This document shows, piece after piece, positions 31,432 through 40,116 of a DNA stretch of 64,000 nt. The DNA lies in assembly GCF_014193425.1 (NCBI RefSeq), contig NZ_JACHZG010000001.1:1736001-1800000 (forward strand). The letters are read 5' to 3'. The translations under genes and the position numbers were made by a program. A model generated the notes under the pieces. That model saw nothing but the letters and a program-made list of their open reading frames with translations. It did not search any database and had not been told where the DNA came from. This stretch comes from Microlunatus antarcticus (GTDB lineage Bacteria > Actinomycetota > Actinomycetes > Propionibacteriales > Propionibacteriaceae). How positions within the stretch are numbered: position 1 is the first letter of the stretch; every line of letters starts with the position of its first letter.

Positions 31432-31443
31432 GCGTCGCAGCAA

Positions 31444-31583
31444 GAGCCTGTCGAAGGGAAACGCTCCCTGAGCTTGTCGAAGGGCCCGGAACGGGTTGGC
31501 CTCTGACGAGAGAGCCAACCTCTCTGAGGCCCTTCGACGGCCTCAGGGGGCGTGCTGTTTGTGGGCCTCAGACCGGCTCAGGG
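31444..31583. repeat. Cluster of CTTCGACAGGCTCAGG-type repeats
   Basis: The intergenic space after acnA holds several copies of the dispersed motif: GCCTGTCGAAGGG (31446), CCCTGAGCTTGTCGAAGGGC (31466), CCCTTCGACGGCCTCAGGG (31530) and CTCAGACCGGCTCAGGG (31567), in opposite orientations that can pair. Between them GTTGGC/GCCAAC (about 31496-31520) forms a further hairpin. The cluster lies between two convergent genes and may end transcription of both. Confidence 0.7.
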
Positions 31584-32015
31584 AGCGTCCTGCGCCGCCA
31601 GCGCCTCGCGGAGCAAGGCCGCGTACGCGTCCCGATCGCCCTCGGCGTAGCGCTGGCGCGGCCAGAAGAAGCCGCGCAGCCCGTCGCCCTTGGTCCGCGG
31701 GACGACGTGGACGTGCAGGTGGGGCACCGACTGGCTGACCACGTTGTTCACCGCGACGAAGGTGCCCTGAGCGCCGAGAGCGGTCGAGATCGCCCGGGCC
31801 ACGCGCTGGGCGGCGGTGAGCAGCGGGACCATCTGGTCCTCCGCGAGCTCGAGGAGGGTGTCGACGTGCCGGACGGGGGAGACCAGCACGTGCCCCTTGA
31901 ACACCGGGTGGATGTCGAGGAACGCGACCACCTCGTCGGTGCGCAGCACCACCGCCGCGTCGATCGTCCCGCGGACGACCTGGCACACCACGTCGTCGTG
32001 CTCGTCCTCGCTCAC
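31578..32015 (-). CDS. HIT family protein
   Basis: Histidine-triad nucleotide hydrolase/transferase of 145 residues. The signature HLHVHVVP is near residue 99, preceded by GHVLVSPVRHVDTL and FVAVNNVVSQSVPH. Acts on nucleotide-phosphoramidates or dinucleoside polyphosphates in known relatives. GTG 32015 is 6 nt from TACTGT on the minus strand (leaderless). Convergent with acnA and divergent from the 32081 gene. Confidence 0.9.
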   Translation of the reverse strand: MSEDEHDDVVCQVVRGTIDAAVVLRTDEVVAFLDIHPVFKGHVLVSPVRHVDTLLELAEDQMVPLLTAAQRVARAISTALGAQGTFVAVNNVVSQSVPHLHVHVVPRTKGDGLRGFFWPRQRYAEGDRDAYAALLREALAAQDAP

Positions 32016-32021
32016 ACCGGG

Positions 32022-32027
32022 ACAGTA
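32022..32027 (-). promoter_or_regulatory. -10 element, leaderless promoter of the HIT gene
   Basis: TACTGT on the minus strand with 6 nt to the GTG at 32015. Confidence 0.5.
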
Positions 32028-32068
32028 CCGACCAGGTGGGCCTCTTGCCGGGTCGAACAGGTGTTCGA

Positions 32069-32074
32069 TAAGGT
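32069..32074 (+). promoter_or_regulatory. -10 element, leaderless promoter of the 32081 gene
   Basis: TAAGGT with 6 nt to the ATG at 32081. Confidence 0.5.
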
Positions 32075-32080
32075 CGGGTC

Positions 32081-32452
32081 ATGCCCGACTCCGTCGCCCC
32101 ACCCGGCTGGCCCGACCACGTCCGTCCGCCCGGCGCCCCGGACTGGGACCGTACGGCCGTCGCGTACCTCTTCGACTGCTGCCCGGCCGACTTCCGCGGC
32201 TATGCGGTGCTGCGCCACCACCCGCTCGTGCTGGCCCAGTTCGCCGAGCAGTTCGTCGAGGGCCAGTGCCGCGCGGTGCAGGAGGGGCTCGCCACCGTGC
32301 GCACCACGCTGCGGGGCCAGGTGCGGCCCGACGTGGTCGACACCGCGGCGGAGATCTGGCTCGAGCAGGGGGCGGCGCTGATGCGGACCCGACGTGCGGT
32401 CGGCCTGATCGGCGAGGCCCTGCGCGGACGTACGTTCCTGGCGCGGCTGTGA
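32081..32452 (+). CDS. Conserved hypothetical protein
   Basis: 123 residues, no recognised domain. It reads as a mostly helical soluble protein: WDRTAVAYLFDCCPADFRGYAVLRHHPLVL is split by aromatic residues, and the C-terminal half is a long helix pair (VVDTAAEIWLEQGAALMRTRR). Similar proteins occur in actinobacteria, as far as I recall without a known role. The ATG is set by a leaderless promoter. A possible 34-codon ORF is coupled to its stop. Confidence 0.7.
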   Translation: MPDSVAPPGWPDHVRPPGAPDWDRTAVAYLFDCCPADFRGYAVLRHHPLVLAQFAEQFVEGQCRAVQEGLATVRTTLRGQVRPDVVDTAAEIWLEQGAALMRTRRAVGLIGEALRGRTFLARL

Positions 32453-32553
32453 CGGGCCAGCGCTGGCGGCGGGCCCACGCGCGGTCGATCCGGGCCGTGG
32501 CCCACGTCGTCTCGGTCCTGGCGGGCACGACAGGACGTACGACCGCGGGTTGA
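32449..32553 (+). CDS. Possible 34-residue basic small protein
   Basis: GTG 32449 overlaps the stop of the preceding gene as GTGA, the coupling used repeatedly in this window, and the frame runs 34 codons ([13 protein letters not shown] then a hydrophobic [10 protein letters not shown]). The arginine-rich start and short hydrophobic part could form a membrane-associated peptide. The dxs -10 element lies just after it. Random ORFs of this length are common in GC-rich DNA, so confidence is low. Confidence 0.25.
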   Translation: MTGQRWRRAHARSIRAVAHVVSVLAGTTGRTTAG

Positions 32554-32575
32554 TGTCCGTCGACCGGGCGCCCCC

Positions 32576-32581
32576 TATCCT
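32576..32581 (+). promoter_or_regulatory. -10 element, leaderless promoter of dxs
   Basis: TATCCT with 6 nt to the ATG at 32588. Confidence 0.5.
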
Positions 32582-32587
32582 GGGGGC

Positions 32588-34516
32588 ATGGTGCCCGCCC
32601 CCGACGGCCTGCTGCGACAGGTCCAGAGCCCCGGGGACCTCAAGGCCCTCGCCCCCGAGCAGCTGCCTCAGCTCGCGGCCGAGATCCGCACGTTCCTCAT
32701 CGAGAACGTCAGCCGGACCGGCGGCCACCTCGGTCCCAACCTCGGTGTCGTCGAGCTCACGATCGCGCTCCACCGCGCGTTCGACTCGCCGACCGACCCG
32801 ATCGTCTTCGACACCGGCCACCAGAGCTACGTCCACAAGATCCTCACGGGTCGGCAGGACGCGTTCCCCAGCCTGCGGCAGAAGGGTGGGCTCACGGGCT
32901 ACCCGAGCCCGGCCGAGTCCGAGCACGACTGGGTCGAGAACTCGCACGCCTCGACCGCCCTCTCGTACGCCGACGGCCTGGCCAAGGCGATCCGGCTCCA
33001 GCACCGCCCCGGGACGGTCCTCGCCTTCGTCGGCGACGGGTCGCTGACCGGCGGGATGGCCTGGGAGGCGCTCAACAACATCGCCGAGACCACCGACCTG
33101 CCGCTGGTGGTCCTGGTCAACGACAACGGGCGCTCGTACACCCCGACGGTCGGCGGGCTCGCCCGCCACCTGACGAGCCTGCGGACGCACCGGCGCTACG
33201 AGCAGGTGCTCGACCTGGTCAAGCGCGGCGTCAGCAAGGCGCCCGTCGTCGGCAGCACGGCGTACGACGTCCTGCACGGGGTCAAGAGCGGGCTCAAGGA
33301 CGTGCTGGCCCCGCAGGGGTTGTTCGCCGACCTGGGCCTCAAGTACGTCGGTCCGATCGACGGTCACGACACCGAGGCGGTCGAGCAGGCCCTCGTGCAC
33401 GCCAAGCAGTTCGGCGGTCCGGTGCTCGTGCACTGCCTGACCCGCAAGGGCAACGGCTTCGAGGCGGCCGAGGCGCACGAGGAGGACCGCTTCCACGCGG
33501 TCGGCAAGATCGACGCCGTCACGGGCCGCCCGCTCGGCGCACCCGGCCCCCTCACCTGGACCGAGGTCTTCTCCGACGAGCTCGTCCGCATCGGGGCCCG
33601 AGACGAGCGGATCGTCGCCATCACGGCGGCCATGACCTACCCGACCGGCCTGCACAAGTTCGCGGCTGCATTCCCCGACCGCGTCTTCGACGTCGGCATC
33701 GCCGAGCAGCACGCGGTGACCTCCGCGGCCGGGCTCGCGATGGGCGGGCTGCACCCCGTCGTCGCCCTCTACGCGACGTTCCTCAACCGAGCCTTCGACC
33801 AGCTGCTGCTGGACGTGGCCCTGCACCGCTGCGGCGTGACGTTCGTGCTCGACCGCGCCGGCGTCACCGGGCCGGACGGGCCGAGCCACCACGGCATGTG
33901 GGACATGTCGCTGCTCCAGCTGGTGCCCGGGCTCCGGCTCGCCGCGCCGCGGGACGCGACCCGGCTGCGCGAGGCGCTCGACGTGGCCTCGCAGGTCGAC
34001 GACGCCCCGACCGTCATCCGGTACTCCAAGGAAGCCGTCCCCGCCGACATCCCGGCGGTCGACGTGGTCGACGGCGTCGACGTCCTGCTCCGGGCGGAGA
34101 CCGAGCCGCCGCAGGTCCTGCTCGTCGCGTTCGGGCAGATGGTCGGCACGGCCCTCGAGGTCGGTCGGCGCCTGTCCGACCACGGCGTCGGAGTGACGGT
34201 CGTCGACCCGGTCTGGGCCCTGCCGGTCAACCCCGCGCTGCTCCGGCTCGCGACCGCGCACCAGCTGGTGGTCACGGTGGAGGACAACGGGATCGTCGGC
34301 GGCTGCGGCGCCCGCCTCGCCCAGGAGCTCCGCCTGGCCGGCATCCTCACGCCGCTGCGCGAGTTCGGCATCGCGCAGGAGTTCCTCGAGCACGGCACGC
34401 GCTCCGAGCTCCTGACCCAGCTGGGCCTCGCCCCGCAGGACATCGCCCGTACGGTCGTCGAGACGATCGTGGCCCAGGAGTCGACCCTCAGCCCGGAGCA
34501 GGCTCCCCGCCGCTGA
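32588..34516 (+). CDS. dxs: 1-deoxy-D-xylulose-5-phosphate synthase
   Basis: First enzyme of the MEP isoprenoid pathway: pyruvate + glyceraldehyde-3-phosphate to DXP, thiamine-diphosphate dependent. 642 residues. [19 protein letters not shown] and [16 protein letters not shown] near the start, TPP/Mg motif [16 protein letters not shown], catalytic-Glu segment [18 protein letters not shown], and the transketolase C-terminal domain ([20 protein letters not shown]). Same place in gene order as mycobacterial dxs1, upstream of rnd and hemE. Confidence 0.97.
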   Translation: MVPAPDGLLRQVQSPGDLKALAPEQLPQLAAEIRTFLIENVSRTGGHLGPNLGVVELTIALHRAFDSPTDPIVFDTGHQSYVHKILTGRQDAFPSLRQKGGLTGYPSPAESEHDWVENSHASTALSYADGLAKAIRLQHRPGTVLAFVGDGSLTGGMAWEALNNIAETTDLPLVVLVNDNGRSYTPTVGGLARHLTSLRTHRRYEQVLDLVKRGVSKAPVVGSTAYDVLHGVKSGLKDVLAPQGLFADLGLKYVGPIDGHDTEAVEQALVHAKQFGGPVLVHCLTRKGNGFEAAEAHEEDRFHAVGKIDAVTGRPLGAPGPLTWTEVFSDELVRIGARDERIVAITAAMTYPTGLHKFAAAFPDRVFDVGIAEQHAVTSAAGLAMGGLHPVVALYATFLNRAFDQLLLDVALHRCGVTFVLDRAGVTGPDGPSHHGMWDMSLLQLVPGLRLAAPRDATRLREALDVASQVDDAPTVIRYSKEAVPADIPAVDVVDGVDVLLRAETEPPQVLLVAFGQMVGTALEVGRRLSDHGVGVTVVDPVWALPVNPALLRLATAHQLVVTVEDNGIVGGCGARLAQELRLAGILTPLREFGIAQEFLEHGTRSELLTQLGLAPQDIARTVVETIVAQESTLSPEQAPRR

Positions 34517-34544
34517 CCGGGTCTCTACGTCCCACGAGCCCCAG

Positions 34545-34568
34545 GTTTTTCACGTTCACGTGAAAAAC
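34545..34568. promoter_or_regulatory. Palindrome 1 upstream of the F420/NADPH reductase-like gene
   Basis: Arms GTTTTTCACGT and ACGTGAAAAAC, perfect over 11 bp with centre TC. It is AT-rich compared with its surroundings. It could also help terminate dxs, but the second related palindrome 62 bp downstream favours an operator. Confidence 0.65.
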
Positions 34569-34606
34569 TGCTGCTGACCGCGGCAGATATGCCGTGGTGA
34601 GCGAGG

Positions 34607-34630
34607 GTCTTTCACGTGAACGTGGGAAAC
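34607..34630. promoter_or_regulatory. Palindrome 2 upstream of the F420/NADPH reductase-like gene
   Basis: GTCTTTCACGT and ACGTGGGAAAC around GA; 8 of 11 positions pair, and the TTCACGT core matches palindrome 1. The centres are 62 bp apart, close to six helical turns, so two dimers would bind the same face. Confidence 0.6.
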
Positions 34631-34701
34631 CGACCGGAGGCGTGATCCACCCCACCGCGAACGGTTGAAATAGCGGGGCTAAGCAGCCGGTTGCAGTTGA
34701 C

Positions 34702-35382
34702 ATGACAACGATCTCCTTCATCGGCAGCGGAAACATCGGCAGCACCGTCGCGCAGCTCGCGGTCGACGCCGGCTACGACGTCGTGGTGTCCAACTCCCGC
34801 GGCCCCGAGACCCTGACCGACCTCGCCGCGAAGCTCGGCCCCAAGGCCCGCGCGGTCACGGCCGACGAGGCCGCCGCAGCCGGCGACCTCGTGGTGCTGA
34901 CCATCCCGCTCGGCAAGGTCGACCAGGTCGACCCCGCGCCCCTCGCGGGCAAGGTCGTCATCGACACCTGCAACTACTACCCGGAGCGTGACGGCGACAT
35001 CGCCGCCCTCGACGACAAGCAGACGACCACCAGCGGCCTCGTGCAGCAGCACCTGCCGCAGTCGCACGTCGTCAAGGCGTTCAACAACATCTTCTTCCAG
35101 CACCTCGGCTCGATGCAGCGTCCGGCCGGTGCGGCCGACCGCAGCACGCTGCTGATCGCCGGCGACGACGCAGGGGCCAAGAAGACCGCGACCGACTTCA
35201 TCGAGTCGATCGGCTACGACGTCTACGACGCGGGCAGCCTCGCCGACAGCTGGCGCTTCCAGCGCGACCAGGCCGGGTACGTCGGCGTCTACACCCCGGA
35301 CGGCGACTTCGCGAACCCCACGCCGCCCACGGTCGAGCGCATCGAGTCGCTGCTCGCCCAGGGCGACCGCTCCATCCGCTGA
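34702..35382 (+). CDS. NADPH-dependent F420 reductase-like / NAD(P)-binding protein
   Basis: 226 residues with a Rossmann fold at the start (ISFIGSGNIGSTVAQLA) and the F420_oxidored family segments VVVSNSRGPETL, VLTIPLGKVDQV, VIDTCNYYPERDG and VVKAFNNIFFQHL. The nearest characterised group is NADP:F420 oxidoreductase, but many such proteins act on other substrates, so the function is a family-level call. Two related palindromes lie upstream, indicating specific regulation. Convergent with fadB, with a terminator hairpin between them. Confidence 0.82.
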   Translation: MTTISFIGSGNIGSTVAQLAVDAGYDVVVSNSRGPETLTDLAAKLGPKARAVTADEAAAAGDLVVLTIPLGKVDQVDPAPLAGKVVIDTCNYYPERDGDIAALDDKQTTTSGLVQQHLPQSHVVKAFNNIFFQHLGSMQRPAGAADRSTLLIAGDDAGAKKTATDFIESIGYDVYDAGSLADSWRFQRDQAGYVGVYTPDGDFANPTPPTVERIESLLAQGDRSIR

Positions 35383-35388
35383 ACCGCC

Positions 35389-35428
35389 GCGGGCGTCCCG
35401 GTCTGAGCTCTCAGGCCGGGACGCTCGC
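35389..35428. terminator. Hairpin between convergent reductase and fadB
   Basis: GCGGGCGTCCCGG pairs with CCGGGACGCTCGC around a loop containing GAGCTC. One mismatch, no T-tract. It overlaps the fadB stop at 35411, so it may serve both directions. Confidence 0.55.
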
Positions 35429-37549
35429 GACACCCGGGGGCAGGAACCGACGCCCGAGGACGCGCTCGGCGTAGCCCGAACGGTCGAGGTACGGCGTGAT
35501 GCCCCCGAGGTGGAACGGCCAGCCCGCCCCGAGGATCAGGCACAGGTCGACGTCCATGGGCGCGGCGACCACACCCTCGGCCAGCATCGCGCCGATCTCC
35601 TCGGTCACCGCGGTCAGCACCCGGTCCCGCACCTGCTCGGCGGTGCTGGGAACGTCGCCCACCGTCAGCAGCGCGGTGGTCTCCGCGGAGACGTACGGGC
35701 TCCCGTCGGCGTCCCAGTCGTAGAGGCCGGGACGCCTGGCCGCGACCAGCGCCTGCAGGTTCGGCGACACGACGAAGCGTTCGCCCAGGTCGGCGTGGAG
35801 CGTCTCGGCCACGTGCAGCGCGACGCCGGGCCCGACGAGCTGCAGCAGCGTGAAGGTCGACATCGGCAGCCCGAGCGGCTGGAGCGCCAGGTCGGCGACC
35901 TCCACCGGCGTGCCCTCGTCGACCGCCCCCATCACCTCGCCCATGAGGCGCAGGAGCACCCGGTTGACCACGAAGCCCGGGGCGTCGGCGACGAGCACGG
36001 CGTTCTTCTTGAGCGCCTTCGCCAGCCCCAGGGCCGTCGCGACCGTGGCGTCGTCGGTCGTCGGCGCCCGGACGACCTCGACGAGCGGCAGGACCGCGAC
36101 GGGGTTGAAGAAGTGGAACCCGACCACCCGCTCCGGGTGCTCCAGCCCCGCGGCCATGGCGGCGACCGAGAGGGACGACGTGTTCGTCGCGAGCACGGTC
36201 TCGGGCCCGACGTGACGCTCGAGCTCGGCGAAGACCTGCCGCTTGACCTCGAGCTCCTCGAACACGGCCTCGATGACGACGGCGCAGTCGGCGTACGCGG
36301 CGAGGTCGGTGCTCCCGCTGATGAGCCCGTGCAGCCGGTTGGCCTCGTCCGGGCCGATCCTGCGCTTGGCCAGCAGCGTGTCGATCTCGCCGTGGATCCC
36401 GGCGACGGCGCGGTCCACCCGGGCGTGGTCGAGGTCGGAGATCACCACGGGCACCCGGAGCCGGCGCAGGAACAGCACCGCGAGCTGAGCGGCCATCAGG
36501 CCCGCGCCGACGACGCCGACCTTGGTCACGGGCCTGGCGAGCTGCTGGTCGGGCGCCCCGGCGGGCCGGCGGGCCCGCTTCTGCACGAGGTCGAAGGCGT
36601 AGAGGCCGGACCGCAGCTCCGGGCCCATGATCAGGTCGGCGAGCGCCTCGTCCTCGGCCGCGAACACGGCGTAGCGGTCGGCGGTCTTCGCGCTGGCCAC
36701 CAGGTCGAGCGCCCGGTACGGGGCCGGCGCGGCCCCGTGCACCTTGGCGTCGGCGATCGCCCGGCCCCGGGCCACGGCAGCGTCCCAGGCCTCGCCACGG
36801 TCGGGCTCGGGCCGCTCGACGACCACGTCGCCGACCACGACGCGGGCCGCCCACTCCAGCGAGCGCTCGAGGAAGTCCGCCCCGTCCAGCAGCACGTCCG
36901 CGACCCCGAGGTCGGCGTACTGGGGGCCGGTGAGCATCCGGTTCTGACTGAGCGGGTTCTCGATGATCACCTTGACCGCCCGGTCCGCGCCGATCAGGTT
37001 CGGCAGCAGGTAGCAGCCGCCCCAGGCCGGCACGATGCCGAGGAAGCACTCGGGCAGGGCGAGGCCCGCGGCGGCGCTCGAGACGGTGCGGTGGTGCGCG
37101 TGCAGCGCCAGCTCGAAGCCGCCGCCGAGCGCGAGCCCGTTGACGAAGACGAAGGTCGGCACGGCGGCGGTGTGCAGGCGGTCGAACACGGCGTGCCCGA
37201 TCCGCGCGATCGCCAGGGCCTGGGCCCGGTCCGTCATCCCGGGGATCGCGCTGAGGTCCGCGCCGGCGGCGAGCACGAACGGCTTGCCGGTGACGGCCAC
37301 CGCGGCCACGTCGTCACGGCCCAGCGCGGCGTCGAGGGCGGCGTCGAGCGCGGCCAGGCCGCGCGCCCCGAAGGAGTTCGGCCGGCGGTGGTCGAGCCCG
37401 TTGTCGAGGGTGATCAGCACGGCCGTGCCGGCGCCGTGGGGGAGCGCCACGTCGCGGCTGAGAGCGTGCGTGACGACCTCGTCCGGCGTCGCGGCCGCGG
37501 TCTGCTCGAGGAGCGCGGCGAGCTCCTCGCGACCCAGCACCGCGCTCAC
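35411..37549 (-). CDS. fadB: Fatty-acid oxidation multifunctional protein (enoyl-CoA hydratase / 3-hydroxyacyl-CoA dehydrogenase)
   Basis: About 712 residues. N-terminal crotonase domain: GKPFVLAAGADLSAIPGM and FVNGLALGGGFELALHAHH form the oxyanion hole and active site. From about 335 a 3-hydroxyacyl-CoA dehydrogenase: KVGVVGAGLMAAQLAVLF (NAD-binding), ATNTSSLSV, HPERVVGFHFFNPV (catalytic His) and DAPGFVVNRVL. The start GTG 37549 overlaps the fadA stop (GTGA); a long upstream extension of the frame runs antisense to nothing but through fadA and is not real. Converts enoyl-CoA to 3-ketoacyl-CoA, substrate for FadA. Confidence 0.95.
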   Translation of the reverse strand: MSAVLGREELAALLEQTAAATPDEVVTHALSRDVALPHGAGTAVLITLDNGLDHRRPNSFGARGLAALDAALDAALGRDDVAAVAVTGKPFVLAAGADLSAIPGMTDRAQALAIARIGHAVFDRLHTAAVPTFVFVNGLALGGGFELALHAHHRTVSSAAAGLALPECFLGIVPAWGGCYLLPNLIGADRAVKVIIENPLSQNRMLTGPQYADLGVADVLLDGADFLERSLEWAARVVVGDVVVERPEPDRGEAWDAAVARGRAIADAKVHGAAPAPYRALDLVASAKTADRYAVFAAEDEALADLIMGPELRSGLYAFDLVQKRARRPAGAPDQQLARPVTKVGVVGAGLMAAQLAVLFLRRLRVPVVISDLDHARVDRAVAGIHGEIDTLLAKRRIGPDEANRLHGLISGSTDLAAYADCAVVIEAVFEELEVKRQVFAELERHVGPETVLATNTSSLSVAAMAAGLEHPERVVGFHFFNPVAVLPLVEVVRAPTTDDATVATALGLAKALKKNAVLVADAPGFVVNRVLLRLMGEVMGAVDEGTPVEVADLALQPLGLPMSTFTLLQLVGPGVALHVAETLHADLGERFVVSPNLQALVAARRPGLYDWDADGSPYVSAETTALLTVGDVPSTAEQVRDRVLTAVTEEIGAMLAEGVVAAPMDVDLCLILGAGWPFHLGGITPYLDRSGYAERVLGRRFLPPGVASVPA

Positions 37550-38748
37550 GCGGCGACCCCACCGGTGTAGGCCGGGTTCTCCCAGACGACCGTGCCGCCC
37601 ATCCCGAGCCCGATGCACATCGTCGTGATGCCGTAGCGCACCTCGGGGTGGTCGCGGAACGCGCGGGCCAGGTGGATCATCAGCCGCACCCCCGAGCTGG
37701 CGAGCGGGTGGCCGAGCGCGATGGCCCCGCCGTACGGGTTGACGCGCGGGTCCTCGGCGTCGACGCCGAAGTGGTCGAGGAAGGCGAGCACCTGCACGGC
37801 GAACGCCTCGTTGATCTCGATCGCGCCGATGTCGGCGATGGCCAGCCCGGCCTTGGCGAGGGCCTTCTCGGTGCTCGGCACCGGCCCGACGCCCATCACC
37901 TCGGGGTCGACGCCCGCGAAGGCGTACGACACGAGCCGCATCGCCGCGGGCAGCCCGAGCTCGCCGGCCACGTCCTCGGCCGCGACCAGGCAGGCGGTGG
38001 CGCCGTCGTTGAGGCCGGCGGCGTTCCCGGCGGTGACCCGGCCGTGCGGGCGGAACGGGGTCCGCAGCGTGGCCAGGGCCTCCCTCGTCGTCCCGGGCCG
38101 GGGTGGTTCGTCGGCCGAGGCGAGGCCCCAGCCCAGCTCGGCGCTGCGCAGCGCGACGCCGACGAGGGACTCCTGGATGATGCCGTCCTCGTACGCCCGC
38201 CCGACGCGCTGCTGGCTCAGCGCGGCGTACGCGTCGGAGCGCTCGCGCGTGATCGCCGGGTAACGGTCGTGGATGTTCTCGGCCGTCGCACCCATCACCA
38301 GGGCGGAGGGGTCGACGAGGCGCTCGGCGACGAACCGCGGGTTCACGTCGGCGTCGAAGCCCATCGGGTGGTGCGTCATGTGCTCGACGCCGCCGGCGAT
38401 CGCGACGTCGTAGGCGCCGAACGCGATGCCCGACGCGACGTTGGTCACGGCCGTCATGGCACCGGCGCACATCCGGTCGATCGCGTAGCCGGGGACGCTG
38501 CGGGGCAGCCCGGCCAGCAGCGCGGTGGTCCGGCCCAGCGTCAGCCCCTGGTCGCCCGTCTGCGTGGTCGCGGCGATGGCGACCTCGTCGACGCGGTCGA
38601 GCGGCAGCTCCGGGTGACGGCGCACCAGCTCCCGGATGCAGCTGACGACGAGGTCGTCGGCGCGGGTCTCGGCGTACATCGAGCCCGCCTTGCCGAAGGG
38701 GGTACGGACGCCGTCGACGAAGACGACGTCACGGGAGACGCGCGGCAT
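37546..38748 (-). CDS. fadA: Acetyl-CoA C-acyltransferase (thiolase)
   Basis: Last step of beta-oxidation, cleaving 3-ketoacyl-CoA to acetyl-CoA and shortened acyl-CoA. 400 residues: nucleophilic Cys in IDRMCAGAMTAV, ERSDAYAALSQQR, NAAGLNDGA, NEAFAVQVLA, catalytic His in GHPLASSGVR and the second Cys in MCIGLGMGG. First gene of a two-gene operon with fadB, the stop and start overlapping by 4 bp. Leaderless: TAATCT lies 6 nt upstream of the ATG and overlaps the stop codon of the rnd gene behind it. Confidence 0.95.
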   Translation of the reverse strand: MPRVSRDVVFVDGVRTPFGKAGSMYAETRADDLVVSCIRELVRRHPELPLDRVDEVAIAATTQTGDQGLTLGRTTALLAGLPRSVPGYAIDRMCAGAMTAVTNVASGIAFGAYDVAIAGGVEHMTHHPMGFDADVNPRFVAERLVDPSALVMGATAENIHDRYPAITRERSDAYAALSQQRVGRAYEDGIIQESLVGVALRSAELGWGLASADEPPRPGTTREALATLRTPFRPHGRVTAGNAAGLNDGATACLVAAEDVAGELGLPAAMRLVSYAFAGVDPEVMGVGPVPSTEKALAKAGLAIADIGAIEINEAFAVQVLAFLDHFGVDAEDPRVNPYGGAIALGHPLASSGVRLMIHLARAFRDHPEVRYGITTMCIGLGMGGTVVWENPAYTGGVAA

Positions 38749-38754
38749 GCCCGC

Positions 38755-38760
38755 AGATTA
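38755..38760 (-). promoter_or_regulatory. -10 element, leaderless promoter of fadAB
   Basis: TAATCT on the minus strand, 6 nt before the fadA ATG. Its bases include the TAA stop codon of rnd (38758-38760). Confidence 0.6.
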
Positions 38761-40116
38761 CTCGGCGGTAACTTCCGGCGACTCAGCCAGCGGCTCCGCC
38801 AGCGCGGCCGTCAGGATGTCGACGGTGTGCTCGCGCTGCCAGGGGCGGGCACCGCAGGCGACGAGGACGGCGTCGACCGATGCGGGGGTCAGCTCGGCGG
38901 GCGGCGTCCAGGTCAGCCGGCGGACGTGCTCGGGGGTGAGCAGGTTCTCGACGGGCAGCCCCAGCTCGTCGGCGCGGGCGGTGAGGGCCTCCCGGACCCG
39001 GGCGAGCCGGGTGGCGGCCTCCGGGTTCTTCGCCGCCCAGACGCGGGTCTGCGGGGGTCCGTCGGCCGCGAGGTGCAGGGTCGGCAGCTCCTTGTCGGTG
39101 AGCTGCTCGACCGCGCCGATGGCGGCCAGCCACTCGGCCTCGAAGCGCTTGGCCTGGCGCCGGGAGAAGGCGGGGATGCGGCGGAGCGCGTCGCGCCCCG
39201 GGGTGGCGGACTCGGCGACCTCGCTGATGGCCGCGTCGGGCAGGATCCGCCCCGGCGCGCGGTCGAGGCGCCGGGCGATGCCGTCGCGGGCGTTCCAGAG
39301 GGACTCGACCAGGCCGAGACCCCGACGGGTCCGGACGCGGTGGATGCCGGACGTACGCCGCCACGGGTCGGTGCGCCGACGGGCCGGGACGCCCGCGCCG
39401 GCGACCAGCGCGGCGAACTCCTGCTCGGCCCACGCGCGCTTGCCCTGGGCGTCGAGCTCGGCGGCCAGCGCGTCGCGCAGCTCGACCAGCAGCTCGACGT
39501 CCAGCGCGGCGTAGCGCAGCCAGTCGGCCGGCAGCGGGCGGGTGGACCAGTCGGCCGCCGAGTGCTCCTTGAGCAGGCGGACGCCGAAGGTCTGCTCGAC
39601 CATCGTGCCGAGCGCCACGCGGGGGTAGCCCAGCAGGCGGGCGGCGAGCTCGGTGTCGAAGATGGCCGTCGGCAGCAGGCCGACCTCGAACAGGCACGGC
39701 AGGTCCTGGCTGGCCGCGTGCACGACCCACTCGGCGTCGACGATCGCGCGGCGCAGCTCCGACAGGTCGGCGGCGACGAAGGTGTCGTCCTCGTCGGTGT
39801 GGCCGAAGGCGATCGGGTCGATCAGGTGCGTCCCGGAACCGGCCCGGCGGAGCTGCAGCAGGTACGCCCGCTGGCTGTAGCGGAAGCCGTGGGCGCGTTC
39901 CGCGTCGACGGCGACCGGTCCGGTGCCCCCGGCCAGGGCCTCGATCGTGCGCAGCAGCGCCTCGGGCGTCGCCACGACGTCGGGCACGCCGTCGGCGGGC
40001 TCGGTCAGCAGCGGGACCTCAGCGACGGTCTCGTCCACGGCGGCGGTCTCGTGGGCGGCGTCAGGCAGCGCGTCGGTCGGGGCGGTGGGGGCTGCGGGCT
40101 GGTGTGGGGCGGTCAA
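38758..40116 (-). CDS. rnd: Ribonuclease D family protein with HRDC domain
   Basis: 452 residues. DEDDy 3'-5' exonuclease: VAVDAERAHGFRY (first Asp/Glu pair), WVVHAASQDLPCL, FDTELAARLLGY and the final motif YAALDVELL (Tyr and Asp). An HRDC domain (about 220-300: RILPDAAISEVAES) and a second helical C-terminal domain follow. Processes RNA 3' ends. Start TTG 40116 overlaps the DUF3000 stop; no other usable start lies downstream of that stop before the Pro/Ala-rich N-terminal tail. Syntenic with M. tuberculosis Rv2681 (from memory). Confidence 0.9.
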   Translation of the reverse strand: MTAPHQPAAPTAPTDALPDAAHETAAVDETVAEVPLLTEPADGVPDVVATPEALLRTIEALAGGTGPVAVDAERAHGFRYSQRAYLLQLRRAGSGTHLIDPIAFGHTDEDDTFVAADLSELRRAIVDAEWVVHAASQDLPCLFEVGLLPTAIFDTELAARLLGYPRVALGTMVEQTFGVRLLKEHSAADWSTRPLPADWLRYAALDVELLVELRDALAAELDAQGKRAWAEQEFAALVAGAGVPARRRTDPWRRTSGIHRVRTRRGLGLVESLWNARDGIARRLDRAPGRILPDAAISEVAESATPGRDALRRIPAFSRRQAKRFEAEWLAAIGAVEQLTDKELPTLHLAADGPPQTRVWAAKNPEAATRLARVREALTARADELGLPVENLLTPEHVRRLTWTPPAELTPASVDAVLVACGARPWQREHTVDILTAALAEPLAESPEVTAE

